A stretch of 64,000 nt of DNA, from contig NZ_AP021875.1 in NCBI RefSeq assembly GCF_009688965.1, positions 5,952,001 through 6,016,000 on the forward strand, written 5' to 3'. This stretch comes from Desulfosarcina widdelii. GTDB taxonomy: Bacteria; Desulfobacterota; Desulfobacteria; Desulfobacterales; Desulfosarcinaceae. A model generated the notes under the pieces. That model saw only the letters and a list, made by a program, of their open reading frames with translations. It did no database searches and was not told the origin of the DNA. A program made the translations under genes and the position numbers. Shown piece by piece: positions 26,588-35,676 of this stretch; positions within the stretch are counted from its first letter, which is position 1, and each line of letters starts with the position of its first letter.

Positions 26588-27967
26588 TCAGGAATCGCCG
26601 GAAAGAATCTTTTTACGGCGGTAGCGGAAGGTGTGGTGGTTGAGGCCCAGCAGGCCTGCCGCGCGGCTTTCATTGCCGTCGGCCATTTTCATTGCCGCTT
26701 CAATATAATGTTTTTCCACGGACCTTGTAAGGGAGGTAAGATCGAGGCCGTCCGGCGGTATCGGAGGAAAGCCCAGGGTGCATGATTCCAACGGTTCGGG
26801 GGAGGCCTCCAGACCGAGATCGGCGGGCGTCAGGGTCGGTCCCGCAGCCGTCAGCACCCCCCGTTCGATAACATTTTTCAGCTCCCGCACGTTTCCCGTC
26901 CAGTCGTGGCTCAGCAGGGCCTTTTCCGCCGCGGAAGAGAACCCGGTGATCGACTTGGCGAACTTCCCGCCGAATTCGACCATAAAATGGCGTGCCAAAG
27001 GAAGTATGTCGTCGGGTCGGGCGTTGAGGGAGGGAATTTTTACCTCCACCACTCCCAGGCGGAAGTAAAGATCCTTGCGGAACTCTCCCTTTTTTATCAT
27101 GGCATCCAGATCCTGGTTGGTAGCCGAAATCACCCGGGTTTGCAGCGTCTGAAGGCGGACGCCCCCCACGTGGTAGTACTCACCCTGTTCGAGAAACCGC
27201 AGCAGTTTGGCCTGGGCCTGCAAGCTGAGATCGCCGACTTCATCCAGAAAAAGAGTCCCGCCGGCGGCCATTTCCACGAGGCCGCGTTTACCGGCCCCGG
27301 CACCGCTGAAGGCGCCCTTTTCGTAGCCGAACATCTCGCTTTCCAGTAGATCCCTGGGGATGGTCGCGCAGTTGACGGTGACGAACGGCCCTCTGAAATT
27401 GGGGCTCTGGTAGTGAATCGTGCTGGCGACCAGTTCCTTGCCGGTACCGGTGTCGCCCTGAATCAGGATGGGTGTGTCCGGGCTCTGGGCCACCCGGCCG
27501 ACAAAAGTCATGACATCCTGGATCACATCGCTCTGGGCGATAAAATAGGGAATATGGGCCTGCAGGAACTGTTGCTGGAGTGTTCGAACCTCCTGTTGAA
27601 GCCGCACGCTTTCCAGTGCATTGCGGACCGTCGCTTCCAGGCCGGCCATCTGCAAGGGTTTGACCACATAGTCGTAGGCGCCCAGTTTCATGGCCCGGAC
27701 AACGGTGTCGATTTCCTCGAAGGCGGTGATCATGACGACCCGCAGACCGGGATGCCGTTGGTAGATCTCCTCCAGGGCCTGCAACCCGTCCATGCCCGGC
27801 AGCCCGATGTCCAGCAGCACCAGGTCCGGCAGGCTTGCCTGCATGGCCGCCAGGGCCGGTTCCGCCGATGGGAAGGTTTCGATGCGATAGGCGTCGGCAA
27901 AGGCTGTTGCGATGCTGTCCCGGACGAGTTCTTCATCGTCGATGACATGGATGGCGAAAGGTCTCAT
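26588..27967 (-). CDS. NtrC-family sigma-54-dependent response regulator
   Basis: The 459-residue protein has a receiver (DDEE, phospho-acceptor in LVLLDIGLPGMDG), an AAA+ domain with Walker A GDTGTGKE and Walker B GGTLFLDEVGD, and a C-terminal Fis-type helix-turn-helix (ESRAAGLLGLNHHTFRYRRKKI). The sigma-54 contact loop reads GAFSGA instead of GAFTGA, a conservative Thr-to-Ser change. Its start overlaps the end of the upstream kinase gene by four bases, making a classic two-component pair. The nearest sigma-54 promoter is the one directly downstream, in front of the response regulator-cstA operon, which is the likely target. Confidence 0.94.
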   Translation of the reverse strand: MRPFAIHVIDDEELVRDSIATAFADAYRIETFPSAEPALAAMQASLPDLVLLDIGLPGMDGLQALEEIYQRHPGLRVVMITAFEEIDTVVRAMKLGAYDYVVKPLQMAGLEATVRNALESVRLQQEVRTLQQQFLQAHIPYFIAQSDVIQDVMTFVGRVAQSPDTPILIQGDTGTGKELVASTIHYQSPNFRGPFVTVNCATIPRDLLESEMFGYEKGAFSGAGAGKRGLVEMAAGGTLFLDEVGDLSLQAQAKLLRFLEQGEYYHVGGVRLQTLQTRVISATNQDLDAMIKKGEFRKDLYFRLGVVEVKIPSLNARPDDILPLARHFMVEFGGKFAKSITGFSSAAEKALLSHDWTGNVRELKNVIERGVLTAAGPTLTPADLGLEASPEPLESCTLGFPPIPPDGLDLTSLTRSVEKHYIEAAMKMADGNESRAAGLLGLNHHTFRYRRKKILSGDS

Positions 27968-29445
27968 TTTGGAAGCGGTTCTCCGGGTAGCGGCAGGTCG
28001 ATGGTGAACTGCGCGCCGCCGTCTTTTCCGGCCGGATCGGCGGTCAGCCGGCCGCCATGATCCGCGACGATGCGCTGGCTCAGGCTCAGGCCGATGCCGG
28101 TGCTGCCGTTTTTGGTGGTGTAAAACGGATCGAAAATGGCCGACTGCAGCGCCTGGGGAAAGCCCGGCCCGGAATCCGAAACGACGATCCGCACGCTGTC
28201 CGGCCCCGGCAACGAGGCGATCCGGATCGTTTTATTCGTTTCGGTGTGCTTCAGTGCTTCGGCGGCATTGGTGATCAGGTTGAGGACCACCTCTTCGATG
28301 AGGGTGGGATCGAGCAGACATTGGGGCAGGTTTTCGGCGGTTTCGGTTTCGAGACGGACCCCGCTTTTCCTGAGTGCTACCCGGGAGAGGTCGATGGCCT
28401 CGCGCACGGGCCGGTTGGGATCGCAGGCAATGAGTCGAGGAGCCCCCGGTTTGGAAAAATCCATGACCCGTTTGATCACCGATTCGATTTTGCGGGAGGC
28501 CGAGCGCAGCTTTGCCAGGATGGCGACCGCCTTTTCGTCCGCGTGGCGATGATAGCATTTTTCCAGGGTATCGAGATAAATGTTGATGCCGGACAAGGGG
28601 TTGCGGATTTCATGGGCGATGCCCGTGGCCACCCGCCCCAGAGAGGACATTTTGTCGCGGATGCGCAGCAGGTGCTCCATCTCTTTGGCCGGCGTGATGT
28701 CCATCATGTTGACCAGCAGGGCCTGCCGCCCCCGGTACCGTGTCGTCACCGCACGGCAGTGAACCCATTTGACCCCTGAACCGGACGGATTTTCTCCGGG
28801 AAGATAAAACCTGAAATCGATATCGCAAGGCAGCTGCGAGCCCGATACGAGCCGGCGATAGTACGCCTCGACCTTGTCGGCATCTTCCGGATGAATGCTG
28901 TCCCGGTCCAGCAGCTTGTTGGCTCGCGGCAGGGGGCCGAGCAGCCGCTCCTGTTCCGGGTTCTGATAGACCACCTCGTCGTCCTGGACGATGGAGATGC
29001 CGGTCAGCGATCCTTCCACCAGCGAACGGAAACGATCCTCGCTTTCCTGAAAGGCGGTTTCGGTCCGGTGGCGCGCCGCTACCCGCCCCAAGATTTCGGC
29101 GACCAGAGCGAGCAGTTGGCGTTCTTCGTCCAGGAAAAGTGATTTTTCGGAAGGGTAATGGTTTTCCAGATACCCGATCTCCACAACGCCGATTTGCTTC
29201 TGCCCAACGGTAATCGCCTCGGAGACCATCCAGTCAGTTTGCCGGAAATGTTCGCTGGTGCGCTGGGTGGTATCCATGCGGATGGCGGCGCAGGCGCTTT
29301 CGGGAAAACGAAGGGCTCTCGGCAATTCGGTCGCCGTCCTTTCAAGCAGGGTCGTCAGCGATACCTGCCGCCGGTCGGCCAGTTTGGAAATGGTAAAAAG
29401 ACAGTTGAGCCCCCTGTTCGGGCTGTGCGGTTTACGGGTAGACAT
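27964..29445 (-). CDS. GAF-PAS sensor histidine kinase, partner of the NtrC-type regulator
   Basis: The roughly 493-residue protein lacks membrane segments. A GAF-like N-terminal domain (to about 140) is followed by PAS (ESEDRFRSLVEGSLTGISIV), HisKA (GIAHEIRNPLSGI) and HATPase_c (NLITNAAEALKH, DSGPGFP, NGSTGIGLSL). The arrangement is that of NtrB-like cytoplasmic kinases, so it probably senses an internal metabolite. The start is uncertain: ATG 29445 lacks a clear ribosome site, and a TTG at 29502 is the alternative. It is the first gene of a minus-strand series running to the ArsA-like ATPase at 22369. Confidence 0.88.
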   Translation of the reverse strand: MSTRKPHSPNRGLNCLFTISKLADRRQVSLTTLLERTATELPRALRFPESACAAIRMDTTQRTSEHFRQTDWMVSEAITVGQKQIGVVEIGYLENHYPSEKSLFLDEERQLLALVAEILGRVAARHRTETAFQESEDRFRSLVEGSLTGISIVQDDEVVYQNPEQERLLGPLPRANKLLDRDSIHPEDADKVEAYYRRLVSGSQLPCDIDFRFYLPGENPSGSGVKWVHCRAVTTRYRGRQALLVNMMDITPAKEMEHLLRIRDKMSSLGRVATGIAHEIRNPLSGINIYLDTLEKCYHRHADEKAVAILAKLRSASRKIESVIKRVMDFSKPGAPRLIACDPNRPVREAIDLSRVALRKSGVRLETETAENLPQCLLDPTLIEEVVLNLITNAAEALKHTETNKTIRIASLPGPDSVRIVVSDSGPGFPQALQSAIFDPFYTTKNGSTGIGLSLSQRIVADHGGRLTADPAGKDGGAQFTIDLPLPGEPLPK

Positions 29446-29796
29446 CAAAGGATCACTTTGTTGGGATAAATAGCCGGTCGATGGAAAAACCGACGCCTGC
29501 AATTTCTGCTATCTCGTCGCTCAAAGGTTGTCAATGAGCGATTGGGCAATTTGAAAATAGAGGCCGATGCCGGCCATTTTTCGTCTGAAGTTACTTTCGA
29601 TTTTTCCTTGATTCTTCGATAAAGTCCGCTTACCATTCATAAAAGTTTACTGCCCGACCTGTTTGCGGTACGCTCCATCGCAAAAGCGTTGTCCGGATTG
29701 TTTGGCGTGCCGTCTTCGCGCGACCGCTTTCGACAACCCCTGTTTTTCCAAAACGCCGGGCGCCGCATTTTTGCGGCAGGCAAGAAAGGGCTGAAC

Positions 29797-31221
29797 ATGA
29801 CCATTCGCACCAAAATCGTGGCCACCATCGGCCCGGCTACCAATTCCCGTGAAATGCTGGAAAAGCTGGTTTCCGCGGGAATGAATGTGGCCCGGCTCAA
29901 TTTTTCCCACGGCAACTACGAAACCCATTCCGAAGCGATCCGCAACATCCGCTCCATTGCCCGCATGCTCAATCGGCCGGTGGCCATTTTACTGGATCTC
30001 CAGGGGCCCAAGATTCGGGTGGGCAAACTGAAAGACGGTGAACCGGTGCGTTTAAAGCGCAATGCGGATTTTGCCATTACGACCCAATCGATGCCAGGAA
30101 CCGATCAGATGGTTTCGACCACCTATGCGAGCCTGCCGGCCGATGTCCAGTCCGGGGACAGTATTCTTCTGGACGACGGTCTGATTCGGTTGAAGGTGGA
30201 GTCCAAAAGCAGCGACACCGTGTTCTGCAAGGTGAGAAATGGCGGCTGGCTGAAGGAGCATAAGGGTATCAATCTGCCCGGAGTAAAGGTTTCGGCGCCA
30301 TCGCTGACGACGAAGGACATCCGGGATGTGAATTTCGGTATTCAAAACGGCGTGGATTACTTCGCCCTGTCCTTTGTACGCACCGCCGAAGATTTGGAGG
30401 CCATCAATGCCATCATGAAAAAGCAGGGCGTGGCGATTCCGGTGATCGCCAAGATCGAAAAGCCCGAGGCGGTGGATAATCTGGACGAGATTCTGGATGC
30501 GGCCGACGGCATCATGGTTGCCCGGGGGGATCTGGGCGTGGAGATGCAGCCGGAACTGGTGCCGATTATCCAGAAAAAGATCATTTCCGCAGCCATCTGC
30601 GGCAACAAACCGGTGATCACCGCCACCCAGATGCTGGAAACCATGAGCGTCAATCCCATCCCCACCCGGGCCGAAGCCTCCGACGTGGCCAATGCGATTT
30701 TCGACGGGACCGACGCGGTGATGCTTTCCGGCGAGACCGCTTCCGGGAAATACCCGGTCAAAGCCGTACAGATGATGGCCAAGATTGCCGAGCAGGCCGA
30801 AACCTCACCGTTTCTCAAAGTGAATCTGCACCATGAAACGGATCAGAAGGACCCGGTCACCCAAGCCGTGGCCCAGAGCGCCGTGAACATCCTGCATGAG
30901 GTCAATGCCCGCTGTATCATCGCTTTTTCCGTCTCCGGCAGCACCTCCAAAAAGATCTCCAAGCAGCGTCCGTCCAAACCGGTGTATGCTTTTACTTCCA
31001 GGATGAGTACCTACAATCGCCTGTCCCTTTTGTGGGGGATCACCCCGATGTTCATTGCCGACATCGAGAATGCCGTCCGCCTAGTGGAATCCAGCGAGAG
31101 TCTGCTCATCGGTAAAGAGTGCGTCCAGAAAGGCGATCTGGTCGTTCTGGTGATCGGGATGGGGCTCAAATCCGGATCCACCAATATTATCAAGCTTCAC
31201 CGGGTGGGACATCAGGATTGA
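29797..31221 (+). CDS. pyk: Pyruvate kinase
   Basis: The 474-residue protein has all the family landmarks: RTKIVATIGPA at the N terminus, ARLNFSHG, LDLQGPKIRVG, the active-site region IAKIEKPEAVDNLDEI, MVARGDLGVEM, ITATQMLETM with PTRAEASDVANAIFDGTDAVMLSGETASG, and a C-terminal allosteric domain. It transfers phosphate from phosphoenolpyruvate to ADP. The ATG at 29797 has AAAGGG upstream and matches the usual family start; a longer frame from 29689 is unlikely. It stands alone and is transcribed divergently from the kinase-cstA block. A 198-base element with terminal inverted repeats begins four bases after the stop. Confidence 0.96.
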   Translation: MTIRTKIVATIGPATNSREMLEKLVSAGMNVARLNFSHGNYETHSEAIRNIRSIARMLNRPVAILLDLQGPKIRVGKLKDGEPVRLKRNADFAITTQSMPGTDQMVSTTYASLPADVQSGDSILLDDGLIRLKVESKSSDTVFCKVRNGGWLKEHKGINLPGVKVSAPSLTTKDIRDVNFGIQNGVDYFALSFVRTAEDLEAINAIMKKQGVAIPVIAKIEKPEAVDNLDEILDAADGIMVARGDLGVEMQPELVPIIQKKIISAAICGNKPVITATQMLETMSVNPIPTRAEASDVANAIFDGTDAVMLSGETASGKYPVKAVQMMAKIAEQAETSPFLKVNLHHETDQKDPVTQAVAQSAVNILHEVNARCIIAFSVSGSTSKKISKQRPSKPVYAFTSRMSTYNRLSLLWGITPMFIADIENAVRLVESSESLLIGKECVQKGDLVVLVIGMGLKSGSTNIIKLHRVGHQD

Positions 31222-31224
31222 CGG

Positions 31225-31422
31225 GGCGGGTTCGTAAGAAACCCGATATCGGCGTCATGCTTCATTCCTCAGGATTCGCAAGCCTTCCTGCTACGTCTGC
31301 TGTTGGCGGGAGTTCTCGGGGTTCTAAGGAAGTGACATCTGCTTAGGCGCAGTTTTTCGTTGGAGCGGCTTCCTTTCGGGTGTGTGGCCATGGGTGGTCT
31401 GAAAAGCTTTTACGAACCCGCC
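31225..31422. mobile_element. MITE-like element with perfect 13-base terminal inverted repeats
   Basis: GGCGGGTTCGTAA at 31225-31237 is matched by TTACGAACCCGCC at 31410-31422. The 198-base element has no coding capacity and contains a small hairpin, CTGC-TTAGGC-GCAG followed by five T (about 31338-31357), that may also end pyk transcription. It has no close relative elsewhere in the window, though the TTCGTAA motif recalls the CTCGTAAAAAGT family. Confidence 0.55.
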
Positions 31423-31498
31423 TGACACGCGGCATATGCGTTTATCAGGTTTGATAATCGCTGCCTGCTGAACCGGTTCGCCGGAGACCTCTGGTCAA

Positions 31499-31996
31499 TC
31501 AGGCGGCGTTGAACTGATCAATGATCTTTTTTTTCAGCCGCTGGAACCAATTTTTTTCGCCGGCCGATTCGTCTTCGGGGAGAATGCAGGCCCGTTGGAG
31601 AAACTCCCCGAACTCCGGGTTGATTTTGCCAAAGGCCACGATTCTGTCGATGGAGAGTAGATTGTCCAGCGTCGGCGCCGACATTTCGATATGCGACGAC
31701 CGCCGGATGGTTTCCATGGTGATGGAAAGGGCATAGACGGTGATATTTTCAGCCAGGTCCCCGGCCGACAGTTCCGGTCCGGCGGGGCGGTCGTACTGCA
31801 GCAGTTCGTGGATGCAGGCCACAAGTAGCGGGTCTCCCGTATCCAGCGTTTCGGTGCATTGATCCACGGCAAAGTTTCGGTCCAGAAAGTCGTCACAGTG
31901 TTTCTGGAGGGTTTTCAACCAGTAATCGTTTAAATTTTGCGGCAGTATGGCGCTGGGTCCACGGGACAACACTTCATTGGAAAACCTGGGCAGCAT
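31499..31996 (-). CDS. Hypothetical soluble protein
   Basis: A 165-residue, acidic, largely helical protein starting MLPRFSNEVL; the ATG at 31996 has AAGGAG eight bases upstream, better than a TTG two codons earlier. It contains LVACIHELLQYD, DLAENITVYALSITMETIRRSS and a basic C terminus (WFQRLKKKIIDQF). I do not recognise the family and see no cofactor motif. It is divergently oriented from the FAD-linked oxidase. Codon usage and the ribosome site indicate a real gene. Confidence 0.65.
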   Translation of the reverse strand: MLPRFSNEVLSRGPSAILPQNLNDYWLKTLQKHCDDFLDRNFAVDQCTETLDTGDPLLVACIHELLQYDRPAGPELSAGDLAENITVYALSITMETIRRSSHIEMSAPTLDNLLSIDRIVAFGKINPEFGEFLQRACILPEDESAGEKNWFQRLKKKIIDQFNAA

Positions 31997-32224
31997 ACAC
32001 AACGCTCCTTGTTTTTGAATTTTCGATCATCCTTACCATACCCGGCGCAGTTCCTGAAACGGTAAATTTCCCCCACTACCATTTGTCGACGCATTGACAG
32101 ACGACCGGTCAACTGGTAAGACCTCTTACCAGCAGGGTTCACCGTGCCGTTCCCACCGCATGAAAACCGGTGAATCGGCCGAACCGCTGCGCAGCATCCG
32201 GATGTTTATATCGGGGAGATTGCC

Positions 32225-33949
32225 ATGGGAGATCAAAAGGGGCCGCAACCCAACTGGATCGAAGCCGCACCACCGAAGGGGTCCTTTCGTTCGATTTTTA
32301 AATGGGGCGATCCGCACGCCTACAAACATCCCAATGCCCGGCTGTACCGCCTGCTCAAGGAGGCCTTCAGCCTGGCCGACGATCACTTTAAAGTGCCCAT
32401 CGACGACGGCTGCCGGCCAGTGGCTTTCGATCGGCCGGCCAAGGCGGTTTCTCCCGAGCAGGTGACGGCCATCCGCCAGATCGTAGGCGACGAAAACGTT
32501 TCCGCAAAAAGCTACGATCGGCTGAAATATGCCACGGGAAAGACGCTGGAAGAGTCCCTGCGGCTGCGGCAGGGAGAAGTCCAGGCCGTTTCCGATCTGG
32601 TGGTCCACCCCCGCCACAAAGAAGATGTCCGCCAACTGGTGGCCTATTGCGACCGGGAGCGGATACCGGTTGTCGTATACGGGGGTGGGAGTTCGGTCAA
32701 TTTTGGGCTGCGGCCCGCCAAAGGCGGGATCACCCTGGTGATGGGGACCCATATGAACCGGGTGGTGCAGTTGAACGAAACCAACCAGACCGCCACCGTG
32801 CAGGCGGGGATCATGGGGCCGGATTACGAAGCGGCGCTGAACGAGGCCCCCCGGCGCTTTCAGGCCCGCCACCGGTATACCTGCGGCCACTTCCCGCAAT
32901 CCTTCGAATACTCGACGGTGGGGGGCTGGGTGGTCACCCTGGGTTCCGGGCAGATGTCCTCCTACTACGGCGATGCCGGTGACCTGGTGATCAGCCAGGA
33001 GGTCGTCACGCCGTCCGGAGACCTCAAGACCCTCGATTTCCCGGCAACGGCCAACGGACCCTCGGTCAACCGCATGCTGATCGGCAGCGAAGGCTGCTTC
33101 GGTGTGCTGGTGGAAGTCACCCTGAAGATTTTCCGCTATCTGCCCAAGAATCGGCGCTATTTCAGCTTTATCTTTCCTTCCTGGGAAAAGGCGGTGGATG
33201 CGGGGCGCGAAATTTCACAGGGCCAGTTCGGTATGCCGGCCGTCTTTCGCATCTCCGACGAGGAAGAGACTCACATCGGGCTGAAGCTCTACGGCATCGA
33301 CGGCACGCCGCTGGACCGGTTCATGCGCCTGCGGGGATACCCGCCCTACAAGCGCTGCCTGATGATCGCCACGGCCGAAGGAGAAAAGCGGTTTGCCCGC
33401 AATGTGAAGCGCTGCGCCAAGGCCATCTGCCGGCGTTTCAACGGGCTCTACCTTTCCGGTTATCCCACCCGGAAGTGGGAGCCGGGACGCTTCAAGGATC
33501 CATATTTAAGGGAAGATCTCAACGATTACGGGATTCTTATAGACACCCTGGATACCGCCGTAACCTGGGATCGGATTCACCAACTGCACCAGGGGGTGCG
33601 GGCGGTGATCAAATTGCGGCCGGCGACGATCTGCATGACCCACGCATCTCATTTCTATCCCCAGGGAACCAACCTTTACTTTATCTTCATCGCCCGGGCC
33701 AGGGACATCGACGACTACACCGCATTTCAGGATGAGATCCTGGACGCCTTTCAACGCTTCGGCGGTTCTCCCACCCATCACCACGGGATCGGCAAGCTTT
33801 TCAGTCCCTGGATGGATGCTCACCTGGGCGAGGCCCAGATGGCCGTTCTCAGGGCGCTCAAACGCCATTTCGATCCCAACAACATCATGAATCCCGGCGG
33901 GCAGCTGGGGCTGGATCTGGAAGGCCGCCATTGGCGGGAGATCCGCTGA
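32225..33949 (+). CDS. FAD-linked oxidase, alkyl-dihydroxyacetonephosphate synthase-like
   Basis: The 574-residue protein has an N-terminal PCMH-type FAD-binding domain (VVVHPRHKEDVRQLVAYC, VVYGGGSSVNFGL, GHFPQSFEYSTVGGWVVTLGSG) and a C-terminal FAD-oxidase domain ending in HHHGIGKLFSPWM and DPNNIMNPGGQLG. The SFEYSTVGGW signature and the HHHGIG stretch recall alkyl-DHAP synthases and their bacterial homologues, whereas D-lactate and glycolate oxidases differ there. It may act in ether-lipid synthesis or oxidise a 2-hydroxy acid; the substrate cannot be fixed. GGGGAG precedes the ATG. No partner gene is adjacent. Confidence 0.82.
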   Translation: MGDQKGPQPNWIEAAPPKGSFRSIFKWGDPHAYKHPNARLYRLLKEAFSLADDHFKVPIDDGCRPVAFDRPAKAVSPEQVTAIRQIVGDENVSAKSYDRLKYATGKTLEESLRLRQGEVQAVSDLVVHPRHKEDVRQLVAYCDRERIPVVVYGGGSSVNFGLRPAKGGITLVMGTHMNRVVQLNETNQTATVQAGIMGPDYEAALNEAPRRFQARHRYTCGHFPQSFEYSTVGGWVVTLGSGQMSSYYGDAGDLVISQEVVTPSGDLKTLDFPATANGPSVNRMLIGSEGCFGVLVEVTLKIFRYLPKNRRYFSFIFPSWEKAVDAGREISQGQFGMPAVFRISDEEETHIGLKLYGIDGTPLDRFMRLRGYPPYKRCLMIATAEGEKRFARNVKRCAKAICRRFNGLYLSGYPTRKWEPGRFKDPYLREDLNDYGILIDTLDTAVTWDRIHQLHQGVRAVIKLRPATICMTHASHFYPQGTNLYFIFIARARDIDDYTAFQDEILDAFQRFGGSPTHHHGIGKLFSPWMDAHLGEAQMAVLRALKRHFDPNNIMNPGGQLGLDLEGRHWREIR

Positions 33950-33998
33950 GAGGCAACAGCCTGCTTTTCGTCGTAGACACGGTCAGCAGTGTTCCATA

Positions 33999-34019
33999 CT
34001 TGATGGACTCGTAAAAAGT
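33999..34019 (+). repeat. Solo end of the CTCGTAAAAAGT-family MITE
   Basis: TTGATGGACTCGTAAAAAGTC matches, apart from one or two bases, the terminal inverted repeat of the elements at 34836-34952 and 61375-61511, but no second end or body is present. It lies between the FAD oxidase and rubrerythrin genes. Confidence 0.55.
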
Positions 34020-34035
34020 CGTGTTTCCGAGCCCG

Positions 34036-34611
34036 TCAATACTTGGGGTCAAAAACCTCGAAGTAGTTAGACGGACGTACACAGGCCGGGCATTTTTCCG
34101 GAGCCTCGCTGCCCTGGTGAATATATCCGCAGTTGATGCATCGCCAGGTACAGCTGGATTCCCGGCGGAAGGCGCGATTCGTGGCCATATTTTCGGCCAG
34201 TTCCCGAAATGTCTCTTCATGCCGCACTTCAGCAACCGATATGGCGTCCCAGACGTCGGCCGCCCGAACCAACCCTTCCTCCCTTGCGACCTGAGCAAAT
34301 CCAGGATACAGGCTGCTGTGGACATATTTCTCCAGCTCCGCTGCTGCCACCAGATTGGCCTTTGTATCCTTGACCACGCCAGTCAGGAAACTGGCGGTCA
34401 CTTCCAATTCCCCGCCGTTGAAAAATTTAAAAAAGCGCAAGGCATGTTCGCATTCCTGGCCGGCAGTTTCCCTGAAAATGCCGGCAAACTGAATATAGCC
34501 TTCCCTGGCTGCCTGATCGGCAAAAAAGGTGTAGCGGGTGGTTGCCTGGGATTCGAAAGCATAGGATATCAATAAATTTTTAGCGGTACGGCTTTCCCTG
34601 AACGCCACCAT
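34036..34611 (-). CDS. Rubrerythrin
   Basis: The 191-residue protein has the four-helix ferritin-like diiron domain (SYAFESQATTRYTFFADQA, QECEHALRFFKFF, VAEVRHEETFRELAENM, with the ExxH ligands) and a C-terminal rubredoxin-like domain with CINCGYIHQGSEAPEKCPAC binding a mononuclear iron. Rubrerythrin reduces hydrogen peroxide in anaerobes. The start at 34611 has TAGGAG upstream; an in-frame extension to 34653 lacks support. The ferredoxin gene 540 bases upstream is on the same strand but is probably separate. Confidence 0.95.
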   Translation of the reverse strand: MVAFRESRTAKNLLISYAFESQATTRYTFFADQAAREGYIQFAGIFRETAGQECEHALRFFKFFNGGELEVTASFLTGVVKDTKANLVAAAELEKYVHSSLYPGFAQVAREEGLVRAADVWDAISVAEVRHEETFRELAENMATNRAFRRESSCTWRCINCGYIHQGSEAPEKCPACVRPSNYFEVFDPKY

Positions 34612-34835
34612 ACAAATATCTCCTAAACAAGATCCGAATATCGCGGATTTCAATTTTTTGATCGGAAGACCAATAAAAGGAGCGGTAAACCGCCCGCGGT
34701 GCGGGGAGGATGCCGCTCATTCAATCCACCCCATCGTTGCATAACAACATGCGAAAATTATTGTTACCGTTTGAAAATATAGATAAATAATAACAACCAC
34801 AAGGCGTCTTAGTAATGCACCAAATGTGATTGTCC

Positions 34836-34952
34836 CGCAAAAAGTCCCAGACTCGTCATGCCGGACTCGATCCGGCATCCAGAAGGTATTGGAATGACTG
34901 GATTCCGGCATACGCCAGAATGACATCAACTTACGGGTTCCGACTTTTTGCG
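34836..34952. mobile_element. MITE-like element, copy 1
   Basis: CGCAAAAAGTC (34836-34846) and GACTTTTTGCG (34942-34952) are perfect terminal inverted repeats. They enclose the widespread hairpin-forming body with CGTCATGCCGGACTCGATC, CCGGCATCCAG and TGGATTCCGGCATACGCC. The same body and ends recur at 61375-61511. No coding capacity. The surrounding gap (34612-35153) shows nothing else I can name. Confidence 0.75.
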
Positions 34953-35153
34953 AAACTATCGAATGTGAGTTGCCGGAAAAACAATGATTGTCTCATGTTG
35001 TTCCCCTTACGGGAAAGCCGGAGCAATCCAGATCCGGCGTTGCCAAGGGATTGCAGTAGATCACTACGGCGGCACCCTTGACGCCTTGGCTCTGAATCGC
35101 CCCGGCTTTTACAACGTTGGGGTCCAGTCTACTGAAAAAGGCCGAAACGGCGG

Positions 35154-35348
35154 TCAGTCTTCGATAATCGTGATGGCATCCGCGCCACATTCGGCGGCCG
35201 CCTGGCGAACGACAGCTTCATACTTTTCCGGAATTACATCGAACTTGACGATAGACATGAGTTGATCCTCGTCATATTCAAACACTTCAGGGCAAAGGTT
35301 GTTGCAATTTCTGTCTCCCATGCACTGGCTGTCGATTTTAACTTTCAT
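35154..35348 (-). CDS. Single-cluster [4Fe-4S] ferredoxin
   Basis: The 64-residue protein has cysteines at C9, C15, C19 and C54 in the pattern CMGDRNCNNLCPEVF...CGADAI, the arrangement of small monocluster ferredoxins that carry one [4Fe-4S] centre. GGGGGAG precedes the ATG. It is a low-potential electron carrier; no dedicated partner gene is adjacent, though rubrerythrin lies downstream on the same strand. Confidence 0.92.
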   Translation of the reverse strand: MKVKIDSQCMGDRNCNNLCPEVFEYDEDQLMSIVKFDVIPEKYEAVVRQAAAECGADAITIIED

Positions 35349-35397
35349 CTTTTCTCCCCCTTGTATTGGTTGTGGTTTCTCGTTTTACCGTATTCGT

Positions 35398-35600
35398 GCC
35401 CATTCAGAAATGGTCAATCCAATCTTGCCCTTGGCCGATATCTTTGCTGCGCGAAAAATTATATCCCAGGAATATCAACTATATGCACCCCAAGGGCATA
35501 AAACCCGAGCTAAAATTGGTCGCGTGCTTTCCTGTCCCGCCTGATCTTCAATGGGAGATCTCGACCAAATTTTCCTATTTCTGGACTGGCACTAACTAAG
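35398..35600. repeat. Dispersed structured intergenic repeat, copy B
   Basis: The longest copy of the family. It shares CATTCAGAAA, CCGATATCTTTGCTGCGCG, GAAAAATTATATCC, GAATATCAACTATATGC, and the end CCTATTTCTGGACTGGCACT with copy A, but carries about 50 extra bases between the hairpin and the end. It fills most of the gap between the ferredoxin and cyclase genes. Confidence 0.65.
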
Positions 35601-35676
35601 CCAAAATATACAATTGTTTGCGTCTTCGTTTTTTACCCGCTTTTCTGGCGGGCGCTAATTTTCAGCCGGCAAGGAT

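Noticed and set aside
34993..35190. 65-codon minus-strand frame between rubrerythrin and ferredoxin
   Set aside because: Overlaps the ferredoxin gene end, lacks a start signal and resembles nothing known to me.
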